Under the pieces are notes generated by a model. That model was not told the origin of the DNA. It did no database searches and saw nothing but the letters and a program-made list of their open reading frames with translations. The translations under genes were made by a program, and so were the position numbers. Shown here one piece after another: positions 1-7,822 of a DNA stretch of 64,000 nucleotides. Source of the DNA: Marinirhabdus gelatinilytica (lineage in GTDB: Bacteria; Bacteroidota; Bacteroidia; Flavobacteriales; Flavobacteriaceae); the NCBI RefSeq assembly GCF_003353425.1, contig NZ_QRAO01000008.1, positions 1 through 64,000 on the forward strand. The letters are read 5' to 3'. How positions within the stretch are numbered: the stretch's first letter is position 1; each line of letters begins with the position of its first letter.

Positions 1-36
1 CCCGTGTTTCTGAGTCACTCATCCGTTTTGCGGGTG

Positions 37-66
37 CAAATATACAACCATTTTCCAAACCTGCAA
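37..66 (-). promoter_or_regulatory. Leftward promoter P2, stable-RNA type
   Basis: On the minus strand this reads TTG, 19 bases, then TATATTTG and a CACCCGC discriminator. That is an exact match to the Bacteroidota sigma factor consensus (TTG at -33, TAnnTTTG at -7). It points out of the left edge of the window. The shared TATATTTGCACCCGC block, present twice (see 153-180), is typical of flavobacterial rRNA/tRNA promoters, so an rRNA or tRNA transcription unit may lie just beyond position 1; this last step is inference. Confidence 0.7.
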
Positions 67-152
67 GCAGTTTTAAAAAAATATTCCAAAAAAAATCCTG
101 AACGTTGCCTATCCGACTATCCGCTATCCAGATCTCTCCTTCAAAGCGGGTG

Positions 153-180
153 CAAATATACGACCGCCACAACATAACAA
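153..180 (-). promoter_or_regulatory. Leftward promoter P1, stable-RNA type
   Basis: Minus strand TTG, 17 bases, TATATTTG, followed by CACCCGC. It is the second member of a tandem promoter pair with 37-66, 116 bases apart and identical over 15 bases (GCGGGTGCAAATATA on the plus strand at 30-44 and 146-160). Tandem strong promoters are usual for rRNA operons. Confidence 0.65.
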
Positions 181-324
181 GCAAACATTTTGCAATGTTT
201 TTTCAAAGAAAAATACACCCCGGACCACAACACGCTGTGGGTATTGGATTTAGCCTCAAAAATTTTTTTCAGCCAAGATCCATAGGGCACATTACCTTTA
301 TATATAACCTAATATATCCTCAGT

Positions 325-410
325 TCAATTTGCGTTAGGGATAGAGGCGGCATCCCCTCCTTTGCCCTTCAAGCCACGGAGGGATATAGCCGAAAGCCCG
401 ACCCCCTGAA
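325..410 (+). ncRNA. Structured RNA-like element, copy 1
   Basis: A TCAATTTG box (325-332, near TAnnTTTG) is followed at once by GCGTTAGGGATAGAGGCGG, a hairpin (ATCCCCTCC at about 351-359 with GGAGGGAT at 378-385) and the tail GAAAGCCCGACCC (392-404). The same framework, GCGTnAGGGATnGA, stem, GAAAGCCCGACCC, recurs at 52783-52830 with a different stem sequence. Compensatory change in the stem with conserved flanks suggests a structured RNA. It resembles an intergenic motif common in Flavobacteria, possibly the Flavo-1 RNA; that name is from memory and needs a covariance search. Nothing else is seen in 200-520. Confidence 0.5.
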
Positions 411-526
411 CAGCCGACTAAAAGACTTTAGTTATACTACATTGATATGTAGGTTTTTTCCAAAGATGGAGGAATGATGATGAGGGGGTAACGCCCAAAA
501 TATCTAATATAAACTGAAAACCTGTA

Positions 527-557
527 TTGTGAAACGTAGAAAACCGTAGTATCTTTG
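527..557 (+). promoter_or_regulatory. Promoter of the thrS operon
   Basis: TTG at 527-529, 20-base spacer, TATCTTTG at 550-557: a full Bacteroidota promoter. Transcription should start near 562, giving a leader of about 15 bases before the thrS ATG at 578. No T-box or leader peptide fits in so short a leader. Confidence 0.8.
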
Positions 558-577
558 CGGCTTAAATTTGTAAGATT

Positions 578-2524
578 ATGATAGGGATTACCTTGCCTGA
601 TGGCACTGTGAAACAATTTGAACCTGGTAGCACTCCTATGGATGTTGCCAAGAGCATAAGCGAAGGCTTGGCCAGGAATGTTATTTCGGCTTCCTTTAAC
701 GGCACCAAGGTTGAAACCACGACCCCGCTTAACACAGATGGTGATCTCGTATTGTTTACATGGAGGGACAAAGAGGGGAAAGAGGCTTTCTGGCATTCCT
801 CTGCACATATCTTGGCACAGGCACTGGAAGAATTGTACCCAGGGGCTAAGCTGACCATTGGTCCAGCTATAGAAACTGGCTTTTATTACGATGTAGATTT
901 TGGGGAGCATACCATCTCTGAAAAGGATCTTCCTACCATTGAGAATAAGATGCTAGAGATTGCCCGTGGAAAGCATACGTTTGCGATGCGTGAAACCTCT
1001 AAAGCAGATGCATTGGATTTTTATAAGCGCCAGGGCAATGAGTACAAGGTTGAACTTATTGAAAACCTGGAAGACGGCACTATTACATTTTGCGATCACG
1101 ATACGTTTACCGACCTGTGCCGAGGAGGGCATATTCCCAACACGGGCATTGTAAAGGCTGTAAAACTTATGAGTGTTGCGGGAGCTTACTGGCGGGGTGA
1201 TGAGAACAATACCCAATTAACCCGTATATATGGTGTATCCTTCCCAAAGCAAAAAGAACTAAAAGAATATCTTGAGTTGCTGGAGCAGGCCAAGCAACGT
1301 GACCATAGGAAATTAGGGAAAGAACTGGAGCTGTTCACTTTTTCGCAAAAGGTGGGGCAAGGACTCCCGTTATGGCTGCCCAAAGGAACAGCTTTGCGCG
1401 AACGATTGGAAAATTTCCTCAAAAAAGCCCAAAAGAAAGCTGGCTACGAAATGGTAATCTCCCCACATATAGCCCAAAAGGAACTGTATGTTACTTCGGG
1501 ACATTATGCTAAGTACGGTGAAGATAGTTTTCAACCCATTAAAACACCCAATGAGGGTGAGGAGTTTTTCTTGAAGCCCATGAACTGTCCGCACCACTGC
1601 GAAATGTACAAGAACAGGCCTTGGTCCTATAAAGATTTACCAAAGCGGTATGCCGAATTTGGGACCGTGTACCGTTATGAGCAAAGTGGTGAGCTGCATG
1701 GCTTAACTCGTGTACGTGGTTTTACACAAGATGATGCGCACATTTTTTGTACCCCAGACCATCTAGATGAAGAATTTAAAAAAGTAATTGACCTTGTGCT
1801 GTATGTATTTGGGTCACTAGGGTTTGAAAAATTCAAGACGCAAGTTTCTATTAGAGACCCAAAAAAACCTGAAAAATATATTGGGAGCCCAGAAAATTGG
1901 GAAAAGGCAGAACAGGCCATTATCAATGCAGCAAAGGAAAAAGAATTGGACTTCATTATTGAAGAGGGCGAAGCTGCTTTTTATGGACCTAAATTAGATT
2001 TTATGGTCCAGGACGCATTGGGCAGGAGCTGGCAACTGGGAACCATACAGGTAGATTATAACCTGCCAGAGCGGTTCGACCTAACCTACAAAGGCAGCGA
2101 TAACGAGCTACACCGCCCAGTGATGATACACCGTGCACCATTTGGAAGCATGGAACGATTTGTGGCTATTTTACTGGAACATACAGCTGGAAATTTCCCG
2201 CTTTGGCTTATGCCAGAACAGGTTAGCATCCTGTCACTCAGCGAAAAATATGAAAATTACGCCGAAAAAGTTTTAAATTTGTTGGAAAATGACGAAATTC
2301 GCGCCCTTGTAGACAATAGAAACGAAACTATTGGCAAGAAAATACGGGAGGCCGAAATGAACAAGTTTCCGTATATGTTGATTGTTGGTGAACAGGAAGA
2401 GAAAGACGGCACGGTAAGTGTAAGGAAACACAGTGAAGGCGATATTGGAACGATGACCGTGGCAGAATTTTCTGAACTCATTAACACAGAAATTAAAAAT
2501 AATATCGTAGATTTTAACGTATAA
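578..2524 (+). CDS. thrS: Threonine--tRNA ligase
   Basis: Charges tRNA-Thr in the cytoplasm. The 648 residues are full length for the family. Order: N-terminal TGS domain (about 1-60), editing domain with the HxxxH zinc motif HSSAH (73-77) and the CRGGH cysteine/histidine pair near 181-185, class II catalytic core with zinc-binding MNCPHH (335-340), motif 2 around [18 protein letters not shown] and motif 3 [11 protein letters not shown] (about 518), then the anticodon-binding domain. The ATG sits about 15 bases after the predicted transcription start. First gene of the thrS-infC-rpmI-rplT operon. Confidence 0.98.
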   Translation: MIGITLPDGTVKQFEPGSTPMDVAKSISEGLARNVISASFNGTKVETTTPLNTDGDLVLFTWRDKEGKEAFWHSSAHILAQALEELYPGAKLTIGPAIETGFYYDVDFGEHTISEKDLPTIENKMLEIARGKHTFAMRETSKADALDFYKRQGNEYKVELIENLEDGTITFCDHDTFTDLCRGGHIPNTGIVKAVKLMSVAGAYWRGDENNTQLTRIYGVSFPKQKELKEYLELLEQAKQRDHRKLGKELELFTFSQKVGQGLPLWLPKGTALRERLENFLKKAQKKAGYEMVISPHIAQKELYVTSGHYAKYGEDSFQPIKTPNEGEEFFLKPMNCPHHCEMYKNRPWSYKDLPKRYAEFGTVYRYEQSGELHGLTRVRGFTQDDAHIFCTPDHLDEEFKKVIDLVLYVFGSLGFEKFKTQVSIRDPKKPEKYIGSPENWEKAEQAIINAAKEKELDFIIEEGEAAFYGPKLDFMVQDALGRSWQLGTIQVDYNLPERFDLTYKGSDNELHRPVMIHRAPFGSMERFVAILLEHTAGNFPLWLMPEQVSILSLSEKYENYAEKVLNLLENDEIRALVDNRNETIGKKIREAEMNKFPYMLIVGEQEEKDGTVSVRKHSEGDIGTMTVAEFSELINTEIKNNIVDFNV

Positions 2525-2562
2525 CCAATCTGCCAAAAGCAGATATTAAATATTTATAAGCC

Positions 2563-3120
2563 ATAGCAATACGAAGAAAAAGAAGTAGAGGTCCTGCAAG
2601 GATCAAAAAAGAAGACCAGCACAGAATTAACAAGAAAATCCGTGCCGAGAAAGTGCGTGTGGTTGGGGATAATGTTGAAGTTGACATTTACCCAATAAAA
2701 AAAGCACTGGAAATGGCAGAGGAGCAGGGACTGGATCTTGTAGAGATCTCCCCAAATGCCGAGCCACCGGTAGTGAAGATCATGGACTACAAGAAATATG
2801 TCTATGAACAAAAGAAGCGTGAAAAAGCAATGAAGGCGAAAGCCTCTAAAGTAACCGTTAAAGAAATTAGGTTTGGCCCTAATACCGATGATCACGATTA
2901 CGAGTTTAAAAAGAAGCACGCAGAAAAATTTTTAAAGGACGGTGCCAAATTGAAAGCGTATGTTTTCTTTAAAGGACGTTCCATTATTTATAAAGACCAA
3001 GGGGAGATTTTATTGCTCCGTTTGGCTCAAGAATTGGAAGAAGTTGGAAAAGTAGAGCAGATGCCAAAACTTGAAGGAAAGAGAATGATCATGTTCATTG
3101 CTCCCAAGAAAACGAAATAA
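2563..3120 (+). CDS. infC: Translation initiation factor IF-3, non-canonical ATA start
   Basis: IF-3 binds the 30S subunit and controls start-codon choice. A search limited to ATG/GTG/TTG starts begins it at 2653 (GTG), which removes conserved N-terminal residues. The same frame runs open back to ATA at 2563 and then meets TAA at 2557-2559, so the upstream part [19 protein letters not shown], typical of flavobacterial IF-3, can only be reached from ATA (2563 or 2569). Translated length from 2563 is 185 residues, normal for IF-3. infC is known in E. coli to use a rare AUU start for autoregulation; the ATA here fits the same logic. It lies 38 bases after thrS. Confidence 0.93.
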   Translation: MAIRRKRSRGPARIKKEDQHRINKKIRAEKVRVVGDNVEVDIYPIKKALEMAEEQGLDLVEISPNAEPPVVKIMDYKKYVYEQKKREKAMKAKASKVTVKEIRFGPNTDDHDYEFKKKHAEKFLKDGAKLKAYVFFKGRSIIYKDQGEILLLRLAQELEEVGKVEQMPKLEGKRMIMFIAPKKTK

Positions 3121-3205
3121 CCCTTCGACTTTGCTCGGGGAACTTGTTCTGGCGTTAGTCCAGTAAGCCATAGTTACCTCTTGCAAATTTGAAGAAACTA
3201 TAAAG

Positions 3206-3234
3206 ATATCCCTTCTGTTTTTACAGGAGGGTAT
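3206..3234 (+). promoter_or_regulatory. Hairpin in the rpmI leader
   Basis: Between infC and rpmI is a 171-base gap. It contains a stem of CCCTTCTGT (3210-3218) with ACAGGAGGG (3223-3231), one G-U pair, TTTT loop, extended by three more pairs past a one-base bulge. No U-run follows, so it is not a terminator. In other phyla the rpmI-rplT leader is the target of L20 autoregulation; a similar role here is only a suggestion. Confidence 0.4.
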
Positions 3235-3291
3235 TCCCTTTAGAACACCTAGAGTGAAGAAAAAAGCGAAATAATAATTAAAAACAAAGAC

Positions 3292-3489
3292 ATGCCTAAA
3301 CAAAAGACAAATTCTAGTGCCAAGAAGCGTTTTAAGCTTACAGGTACTGGGAAAATTAAGAGAAAGCACGCGTTTAAGAGCCACATCTTGACAAAGAAGA
3401 GCAAAAAACGTAAGCTTGCACTTACTCACGACACCTTGGTACACAAGGCAGATGAGGACAATGTTAAGCAAATGCTTCGATTGAAGTAA
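3292..3489 (+). CDS. rpmI: 50S ribosomal protein L35
   Basis: 65 residues, the usual size, highly basic, starting [15 protein letters not shown] and carrying the L35 pattern K-R-F-K-x-T-G-x-G-K-I-K-R-x-x-A-x-x-S-H near residues 13-32. Part of the large ribosomal subunit. Third gene of the thrS operon; followed by a 128-base gap before rplT in which no separate promoter is obvious. Confidence 0.97.
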   Translation: MPKQKTNSSAKKRFKLTGTGKIKRKHAFKSHILTKKSKKRKLALTHDTLVHKADEDNVKQMLRLK

Positions 3490-3617
3490 ATCTTAACCGG
3501 TTAAAACAAATTTTTAAACCCTGGAGTTGGGCCTTGAAGATTTAAGATTTCGATTTTAGATTTTTGAACTAAAGTGTTTGGTAATACAGACCGCCTACTA
3601 CAAAAAACAATTAAATT

Positions 3618-3962
3618 ATGCCAAGATCAGTAAATTCAGTAGCTAAAAGAGCCCGAAGAAAAAAGGTGATTAAGCAAGCCAAAGGATACTTTGGAAGACG
3701 TAAAAATGTTTGGACGGTAGCAAAGAACGCTGTTGACAAAGCGATGCAGTATTCTTACCGTGACAGACGACAAAAAAAGAGAACCTTTAGAGCGTTGTGG
3801 ATTACCCGTATCAATGCGGGTGCGAGACAACACGGAATGTCTTACTCTCAATTTATGGGAGGGATGAAAAAAGCAGGAATCGAATTGAACCGTAAGGTAC
3901 TTGCAGATTTAGCGATGAACCATCCTGAAGCTTTCGAAGCCATCGTGAAGAAAGTAAAATAA
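3618..3962 (+). CDS. rplT: 50S ribosomal protein L20
   Basis: 114 residues, normal for L20, beginning [16 protein letters not shown] and containing the [19 protein letters not shown] helix region and [11 protein letters not shown]. It binds 23S rRNA early in 50S assembly and in several bacteria represses rpmI-rplT translation. Last gene of the operon; a strong intrinsic terminator follows 27 bases later. Confidence 0.98.
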   Translation: MPRSVNSVAKRARRKKVIKQAKGYFGRRKNVWTVAKNAVDKAMQYSYRDRRQKKRTFRALWITRINAGARQHGMSYSQFMGGMKKAGIELNRKVLADLAMNHPEAFEAIVKKVK

Positions 3963-3983
3963 ATTAGAAACCTATTATTTCGC

Positions 3984-4016
3984 AAAAAAGCCCGCTCGAT
4001 TTGAGTGGGCTTTTTT
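3984..4016 (+). terminator. Intrinsic terminator of the thrS-rplT operon
   Basis: Stem GCCCGCTC (3990-3997) with GAGTGGGC (4003-4010), one wobble, 5-base loop, flanked by AAAAAA and TTTTTT, so it can act in both directions and also serves the convergent gene ending at 4038. Confidence 0.9.
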
Positions 4017-4037
4017 ATTTTAAAAACATTTTACAAA

Positions 4038-5300
4038 TCATGTCTTCTGCTTCTTCTTCTTGGCCGCGGGGAACAGTACATTATTAAGTATCAATCTGTA
4101 TCCAGGAGAATTGGGGTGTAGCGCCAGTTCGGTCTTGGCATCCCCTACCCTGTGTTGGTAGTCCTCTGGATCGTGACCGCCATAAAAGGTAAAAAATCCT
4201 TTTCCTTTTATTCCGTGGATATAGCGGGCCTCCCCATTCGTTTTGTTCTCCCCCATTACCAAAACATTTGCTTTTACCGTGTTTGGGTCGTAGGATGTGG
4301 TTTGTCCCATAAAGCCCTTTACCAAAGCTGTATGATTCTGTACCAGCATACAAGGGATGGGGTCCCACTTGGCACTATAATCCATAAGGCTGAAATAGTC
4401 TGTCTCTTTTGGAATACGTCTTTTTCGCGTCATATCTATGCTAGAATATTCATACACCATCGGGCTACGTTCCAATATAAATTCCTTGAACGCAAAAGTT
4501 TTATTATAATCTATTTTGCTTTGGTAACCTGGTTCGCTGGGGTCACCATCGAACATAGGCTCACAAATATCTACCCCTTCGGCCGCTAGGGCAATGTCAA
4601 AACTATCGGTAGCACTGCACATAGCAAACATAAAACCGCCACCTATCACATAGTCACGAATTTTAAGGGCTACATCTCTCTTTTCTTCTGAAACTTTATC
4701 GTACCCTAATTTGTTGGCGAGCATTTCGGCCTTTCGCTTTTCTTCAATATACCAAGGTGCCGCTCGGTACGCACGATAGAACTTTCCATATTGACCCGTA
4801 AAGTCCTCATGGTGCACATGTAACCAATCGTACAACAGCAATTGGTCGCTCAACACTTCTTCATCATAAACAACAGTATAGGGAATTTCGGCATAGGTCA
4901 ACACCATGGTCACTGCATCGTCCCACGGTTGGTTTCCTTTAGGTGAGTACACGGCAATCCTAGGGGCTTTTTCAAGTACCACGGCTTCCATATTTTGTGA
5001 CGGACTGGAAATTTCCAGCAGAATCTGCTCTGTCTTCGAGTCGCTCAAGATTTCAAAGGATACGCCACGAATCTGGCATTCCTTTCGTATTTCTTCAGCA
5101 TCCGGCAATAGAAAAGAGCCACCACGGTAGTTGAGCAACCACTTTACTTTTTGGTTTTTCTCAAGTGTCCAATAGGTGATTCCGTAGGCCTTAAGGTGTT
5201 CCTTCTGCCCCTCGGCATCCATGGGTATCAATATATATGAAGCTGAAGCCGAGAGGCTACAACCCAAAAATAACAAGACTATTAAAATACGTTGTATCAT
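4038..5300 (-). CDS. Exported GATase/ThuA-like protein, conserved in Bacteroidota
   Basis: 420 residues from the ATG at 5300, which gives a clean signal peptide (MIQRILIVLLFLGCSLSASA). The ORF extends upstream to 5363, but that would bury the signal. A segment at 218-236 reads VIGGGFMFAMCSATDSFDI, with a Cys (about 228) in a nucleophile-elbow-like context like class I glutamine amidotransferase/ThuA folds. Proteins of this kind are often labelled asparagine synthetase B in Flavobacteria, but there is no N-terminal Cys2 glutaminase and no PP-loop synthetase motif, so that name is not supported. C-terminus is Lys-rich. Function unknown; probably periplasmic. Convergent with rplT. Confidence 0.7.
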   Translation of the reverse strand: MIQRILIVLLFLGCSLSASASYILIPMDAEGQKEHLKAYGITYWTLEKNQKVKWLLNYRGGSFLLPDAEEIRKECQIRGVSFEILSDSKTEQILLEISSPSQNMEAVVLEKAPRIAVYSPKGNQPWDDAVTMVLTYAEIPYTVVYDEEVLSDQLLLYDWLHVHHEDFTGQYGKFYRAYRAAPWYIEEKRKAEMLANKLGYDKVSEEKRDVALKIRDYVIGGGFMFAMCSATDSFDIALAAEGVDICEPMFDGDPSEPGYQSKIDYNKTFAFKEFILERSPMVYEYSSIDMTRKRRIPKETDYFSLMDYSAKWDPIPCMLVQNHTALVKGFMGQTTSYDPNTVKANVLVMGENKTNGEARYIHGIKGKGFFTFYGGHDPEDYQHRVGDAKTELALHPNSPGYRLILNNVLFPAAKKKKQKT

Positions 5301-5367
5301 ACGGGGGAAGGTACAAATTTTGAGCCAAAGTAAAGTATAGAATATATTGTCATAAATTAGCAACGTA

Positions 5368-5862
5368 CTACAATTTTAGACGGCTCTTCATTGCTTCTAA
5401 AATATTAAAAGCCGCTGGACAAATAGCTATATTTTTTAGGGTTAGGTTCGAGATTTGCTGAAACTTCCTCCTATCGGTATGTGGAAATTCACTACAGGCT
5501 TTTGGGCGCACGTCATAAATACTGCAGTAATTATCGGCTCCCAGAAACGTACAGGGCACCTCTTGCAGTACATAGTCGTTATCTTCGTCTACCCTAAGAT
5601 AGGTTTCAATAAATTGCTGGGGCTTCATCCTGAAATGTTTGGCGATACGTTCTATATCCTTATTGGTAAACAACGGTCCTGTGGTCTTACAGCAGTTGGC
5701 ACAGGTTAGACAGTCGGTTCGCTCAAATTCAGCCTCGTGCAATTCCTGCATCAAGCTATCCAAATGTTTTGGCGGTTTCTTCTTCAGTTTACTGAAAAAC
5801 TTTTTGTTATCGTTATGTGTATCTTTGGCTTTTTGTGGGAGCTGCCGTAGAGTATCTTCCAT
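5368..5862 (-). CDS. YkgJ-family cysteine-cluster protein
   Basis: 164 residues from the ATG at 5862. The first cluster CLTCANCC (about 73-80) and the later C-TFLGADNYC-SIYDVRPKAC set form the CxxCxxCC ... C ... C ... C pattern of the UPF0153/YkgJ family, thought to bind metal or an Fe-S cluster. The ORF can be extended to 5952, but a perfect TACCTTTG -7 box at 5867-5874 lies inside that extension, which argues for the 5862 start and a leader of almost zero length. Cytoplasmic. Function not established for the family. Confidence 0.8.
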   Translation of the reverse strand: MEDTLRQLPQKAKDTHNDNKKFFSKLKKKPPKHLDSLMQELHEAEFERTDCLTCANCCKTTGPLFTNKDIERIAKHFRMKPQQFIETYLRVDEDNDYVLQEVPCTFLGADNYCSIYDVRPKACSEFPHTDRRKFQQISNLTLKNIAICPAAFNILEAMKSRLKL

Positions 5863-5866
5863 AGTG

Positions 5867-5874
5867 CAAAGGTA
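5867..5874 (-). promoter_or_regulatory. -7 element of the YkgJ-family gene
   Basis: TACCTTTG on the minus strand, ending 4 bases before the ATG at 5862. Transcription from it would start at or within a base or two of the start codon, so the mRNA may be leaderless. No TTG is seen at the proper distance upstream. Confidence 0.5.
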
Positions 5875-5994
5875 GGGCGATTTTAGAAAAGAATGTATTT
5901 TATCCAACAATGAGGGGCTTGACCTCAAAACTATTTCTAAAAGTATTTCCAATCAATGTGAACAGTACCATTGGACAAATTTTTAACAATTAGA

Positions 5995-6711
5995 ATGAAA
6001 GATATTCTTGGCAAAGCGTTATTGGATTATCACAACGGAAACTATTCCGAAGATATTATAACCGCTACCAACATTAGTGAGGAGGATACCCTCCCGCTTC
6101 CCTATCTGTTCAGGAGTTTTGTCGAAATGCCCAAAATTGAACAACGCGCACTGGAACTTTGCCGTGGTAAAATACTTGATGTGGGATGTGGGGCCGGAAG
6201 CCATTCGCTTTGGTTGCAGGAGAAAGGGATGGAAGTTGCCGCAATAGATGTATCGAAAGGAGCCATACAAGTAGCAAAAGCACGGGGTGTACACAATGCA
6301 TCACACAAAAACATTCTTGACATAACCGAAGAAACCTACGACACTATCCTACTACTTATGAACGGTACGGGAATTTTTGAAACTGTAGAAAAAACGGCAA
6401 CCTACCTTCAGCATTTAAAAGGTATTTTAAAACCTGACGGACAAGTACTTATAGACTCTAGCGATCTGCAGTATATGTACGACCGTAATGAGGATGGTAG
6501 TATCTGGGTGCCTATGGAACGTTATTATGGTGAGCTGGATTTTACTATGGGCTATAAAGGTGAAGCCACACCTGTGTTTCCTTGGCTATGCCTTCACGAG
6601 AAACTTTTCAAGGATATTGCTGTAGCAAATGGGTTTCATTTTAAAGTGGTGCAACGGGGCAATAATTTTGACTATCTGGCACGTCTCAATGTGGCAAATG
6701 ACAGCCTTTAG
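5995..6711 (+). CDS. Class I SAM-dependent methyltransferase
   Basis: 238 residues from ATG 5995; a TTG at 5971 could add 8. Motif I ILDVGCGAGSHSLWL (about 60-74), acidic end of beta-2 in VAAIDVSKGA, motif II region DTILLLMNGTGIFE and motif III region LKGILKPDGQVLID are all present, so SAM binding is secure. The substrate is unknown. Divergent from the YkgJ-family gene, starts 132 bases apart. Confidence 0.85.
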   Translation: MKDILGKALLDYHNGNYSEDIITATNISEEDTLPLPYLFRSFVEMPKIEQRALELCRGKILDVGCGAGSHSLWLQEKGMEVAAIDVSKGAIQVAKARGVHNASHKNILDITEETYDTILLLMNGTGIFETVEKTATYLQHLKGILKPDGQVLIDSSDLQYMYDRNEDGSIWVPMERYYGELDFTMGYKGEATPVFPWLCLHEKLFKDIAVANGFHFKVVQRGNNFDYLARLNVANDSL

Positions 6712-6734
6712 CCTCAAGTTTTTGAGCGGTCTGC

Positions 6735-7004
6735 TTAAAAAGGTCCCGGCTTCAAAGTGAGTATTTCCTCCACGCTGGTATCTTTATCGCTCTGTAGTTC
6801 CTCCCACAGTGCATCCGGCACCTCCTGGCTGCTACATTGTTGCCGCAGCATTACAAGCAGTTGGTCGTACGCATTGCTATATTGCTCTTGCGTTCTGTGT
6901 ATGTGCATATATTTTGTCAATTTTTCCTGAAAGTTTTGCGCGGTAATGGCGACCATAGACGAAATAAAGAAAAATAGCGTTAAAAAAAGGCGTGTTATTT
7001 TCAT
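6735..7004 (-). CDS. Small exported protein, unknown function
   Basis: 89 residues with a clear signal peptide (MKITRLFLTLFFFISSMVAITAQ) and a mature part of about 66 residues rich in E, Q and L with a single Cys (about 57). No motif recognised. Divergent from the lipoprotein gene at 7050, so it may be co-regulated with it. Convergent with the methyltransferase (24 bases between stops). Confidence 0.65.
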   Translation of the reverse strand: MKITRLFLTLFFFISSMVAITAQNFQEKLTKYMHIHRTQEQYSNAYDQLLVMLRQQCSSQEVPDALWEELQSDKDTSVEEILTLKPGPF

Positions 7005-7049
7005 AGTGCCATATTTACATTATGTTTGCTAAAATTACTAAAATTATAC

Positions 7050-7808
7050 ATGAAAACATTCTTTCCCAAATTCCTCTTCCTTCTCTCTCTACTTATACTT
7101 ACCGGGTCTTGTAAAAAGGACGATGACAATGGTATAGACGATACTAAAGCTGAAAATTTATTAGGACTGGGCGAATCTGCCGAAGATCTTCTCTCTGACG
7201 ATATCTACAAAAGTCTTGTGATAGAATTTGTGTACAGTAACGGTTTTAGGCCAGAGCAGGAAACTATTGACGGATTTAGGCAGTTTATTATGGAACGTGT
7301 AAATAAGCCAGAGGGTGTTTCGATTGTTGAGACCGTAATTGCTCCTCCCGAAGGTGCGCCCTATTCCACTCAGGAAATAAGGGATATTGAAGATGCGAAC
7401 CGTACCCGTTATACACAAGACGACCAGATTGCAGTATACGTGTTTTTTGCCAATGGTAGTTTTGTGGGAGATACCAATACTTCTGTTACATTGGGTACTG
7501 CCTATAGAAATACATCTATAGTTGTGTACCAAGAAACACTGCAAAGCCTACAAGTAGATAGGTTTTTGATAGAATCTACCACATTGCGCCACGAGTTTGG
7601 GCATATTTTTGGCTTGGTGAATATATTGAACGACGATATACATACAGACCACGAAGACCCAAGCAGCAATAAGCATTGTGTGGTTGAGGATTGTTTAATG
7701 TACTTTGCCAGTACCGTCCCAAAAACCATTCCCAATCCTACCGAGAAAGATATCCCCGTGCTAGATCCACTTTGTCTCGCAGACCTTCAAGCAAAAGGTG
7801 GAAAATAG
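7050..7808 (+). CDS. Lipoprotein with a zincin-type HExxH motif
   Basis: 252 residues from the ATG at 7050. Lipoprotein signal with lipobox LTGSC followed by KKDDDN, which should place it on the cell envelope. HEFGHIFGLVN (H181, E182, H185) matches the zinc-metalloprotease HExxHxxG pattern, with a possible third ligand further on (HTDHED). DQIAVYVFFANGSF is reminiscent of a beta strand next to the active site. A TATGTTTG -7 box at 7021-7028 supports this start rather than the TTG at 7026, which lies within that box. Substrate unknown. Confidence 0.75.
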   Translation: MKTFFPKFLFLLSLLILTGSCKKDDDNGIDDTKAENLLGLGESAEDLLSDDIYKSLVIEFVYSNGFRPEQETIDGFRQFIMERVNKPEGVSIVETVIAPPEGAPYSTQEIRDIEDANRTRYTQDDQIAVYVFFANGSFVGDTNTSVTLGTAYRNTSIVVYQETLQSLQVDRFLIESTTLRHEFGHIFGLVNILNDDIHTDHEDPSSNKHCVVEDCLMYFASTVPKTIPNPTEKDIPVLDPLCLADLQAKGGK

Positions 7809-7822
7809 ATTGTCTTAATAGT

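Noticed and set aside
105-338. 77-residue ORF at the left edge
   Set aside because: It overlaps the leftward promoter pair and has no codon bias or motif; better seen as non-coding.
558-577. T-box or other leader riboswitch for thrS
   Set aside because: The predicted leader is about 15 bases, and T-boxes are not found in this phylum.
2653-3120. GTG 2653 as start of infC
   Set aside because: It would remove the conserved 30-residue N-terminus that is coded in frame up to the ATA at 2563.
4038-5300. Asparagine synthetase B
   Set aside because: The common label for such proteins in Flavobacteria, but there is a signal peptide, no N-terminal Cys2 glutaminase and no synthetase PP-loop.
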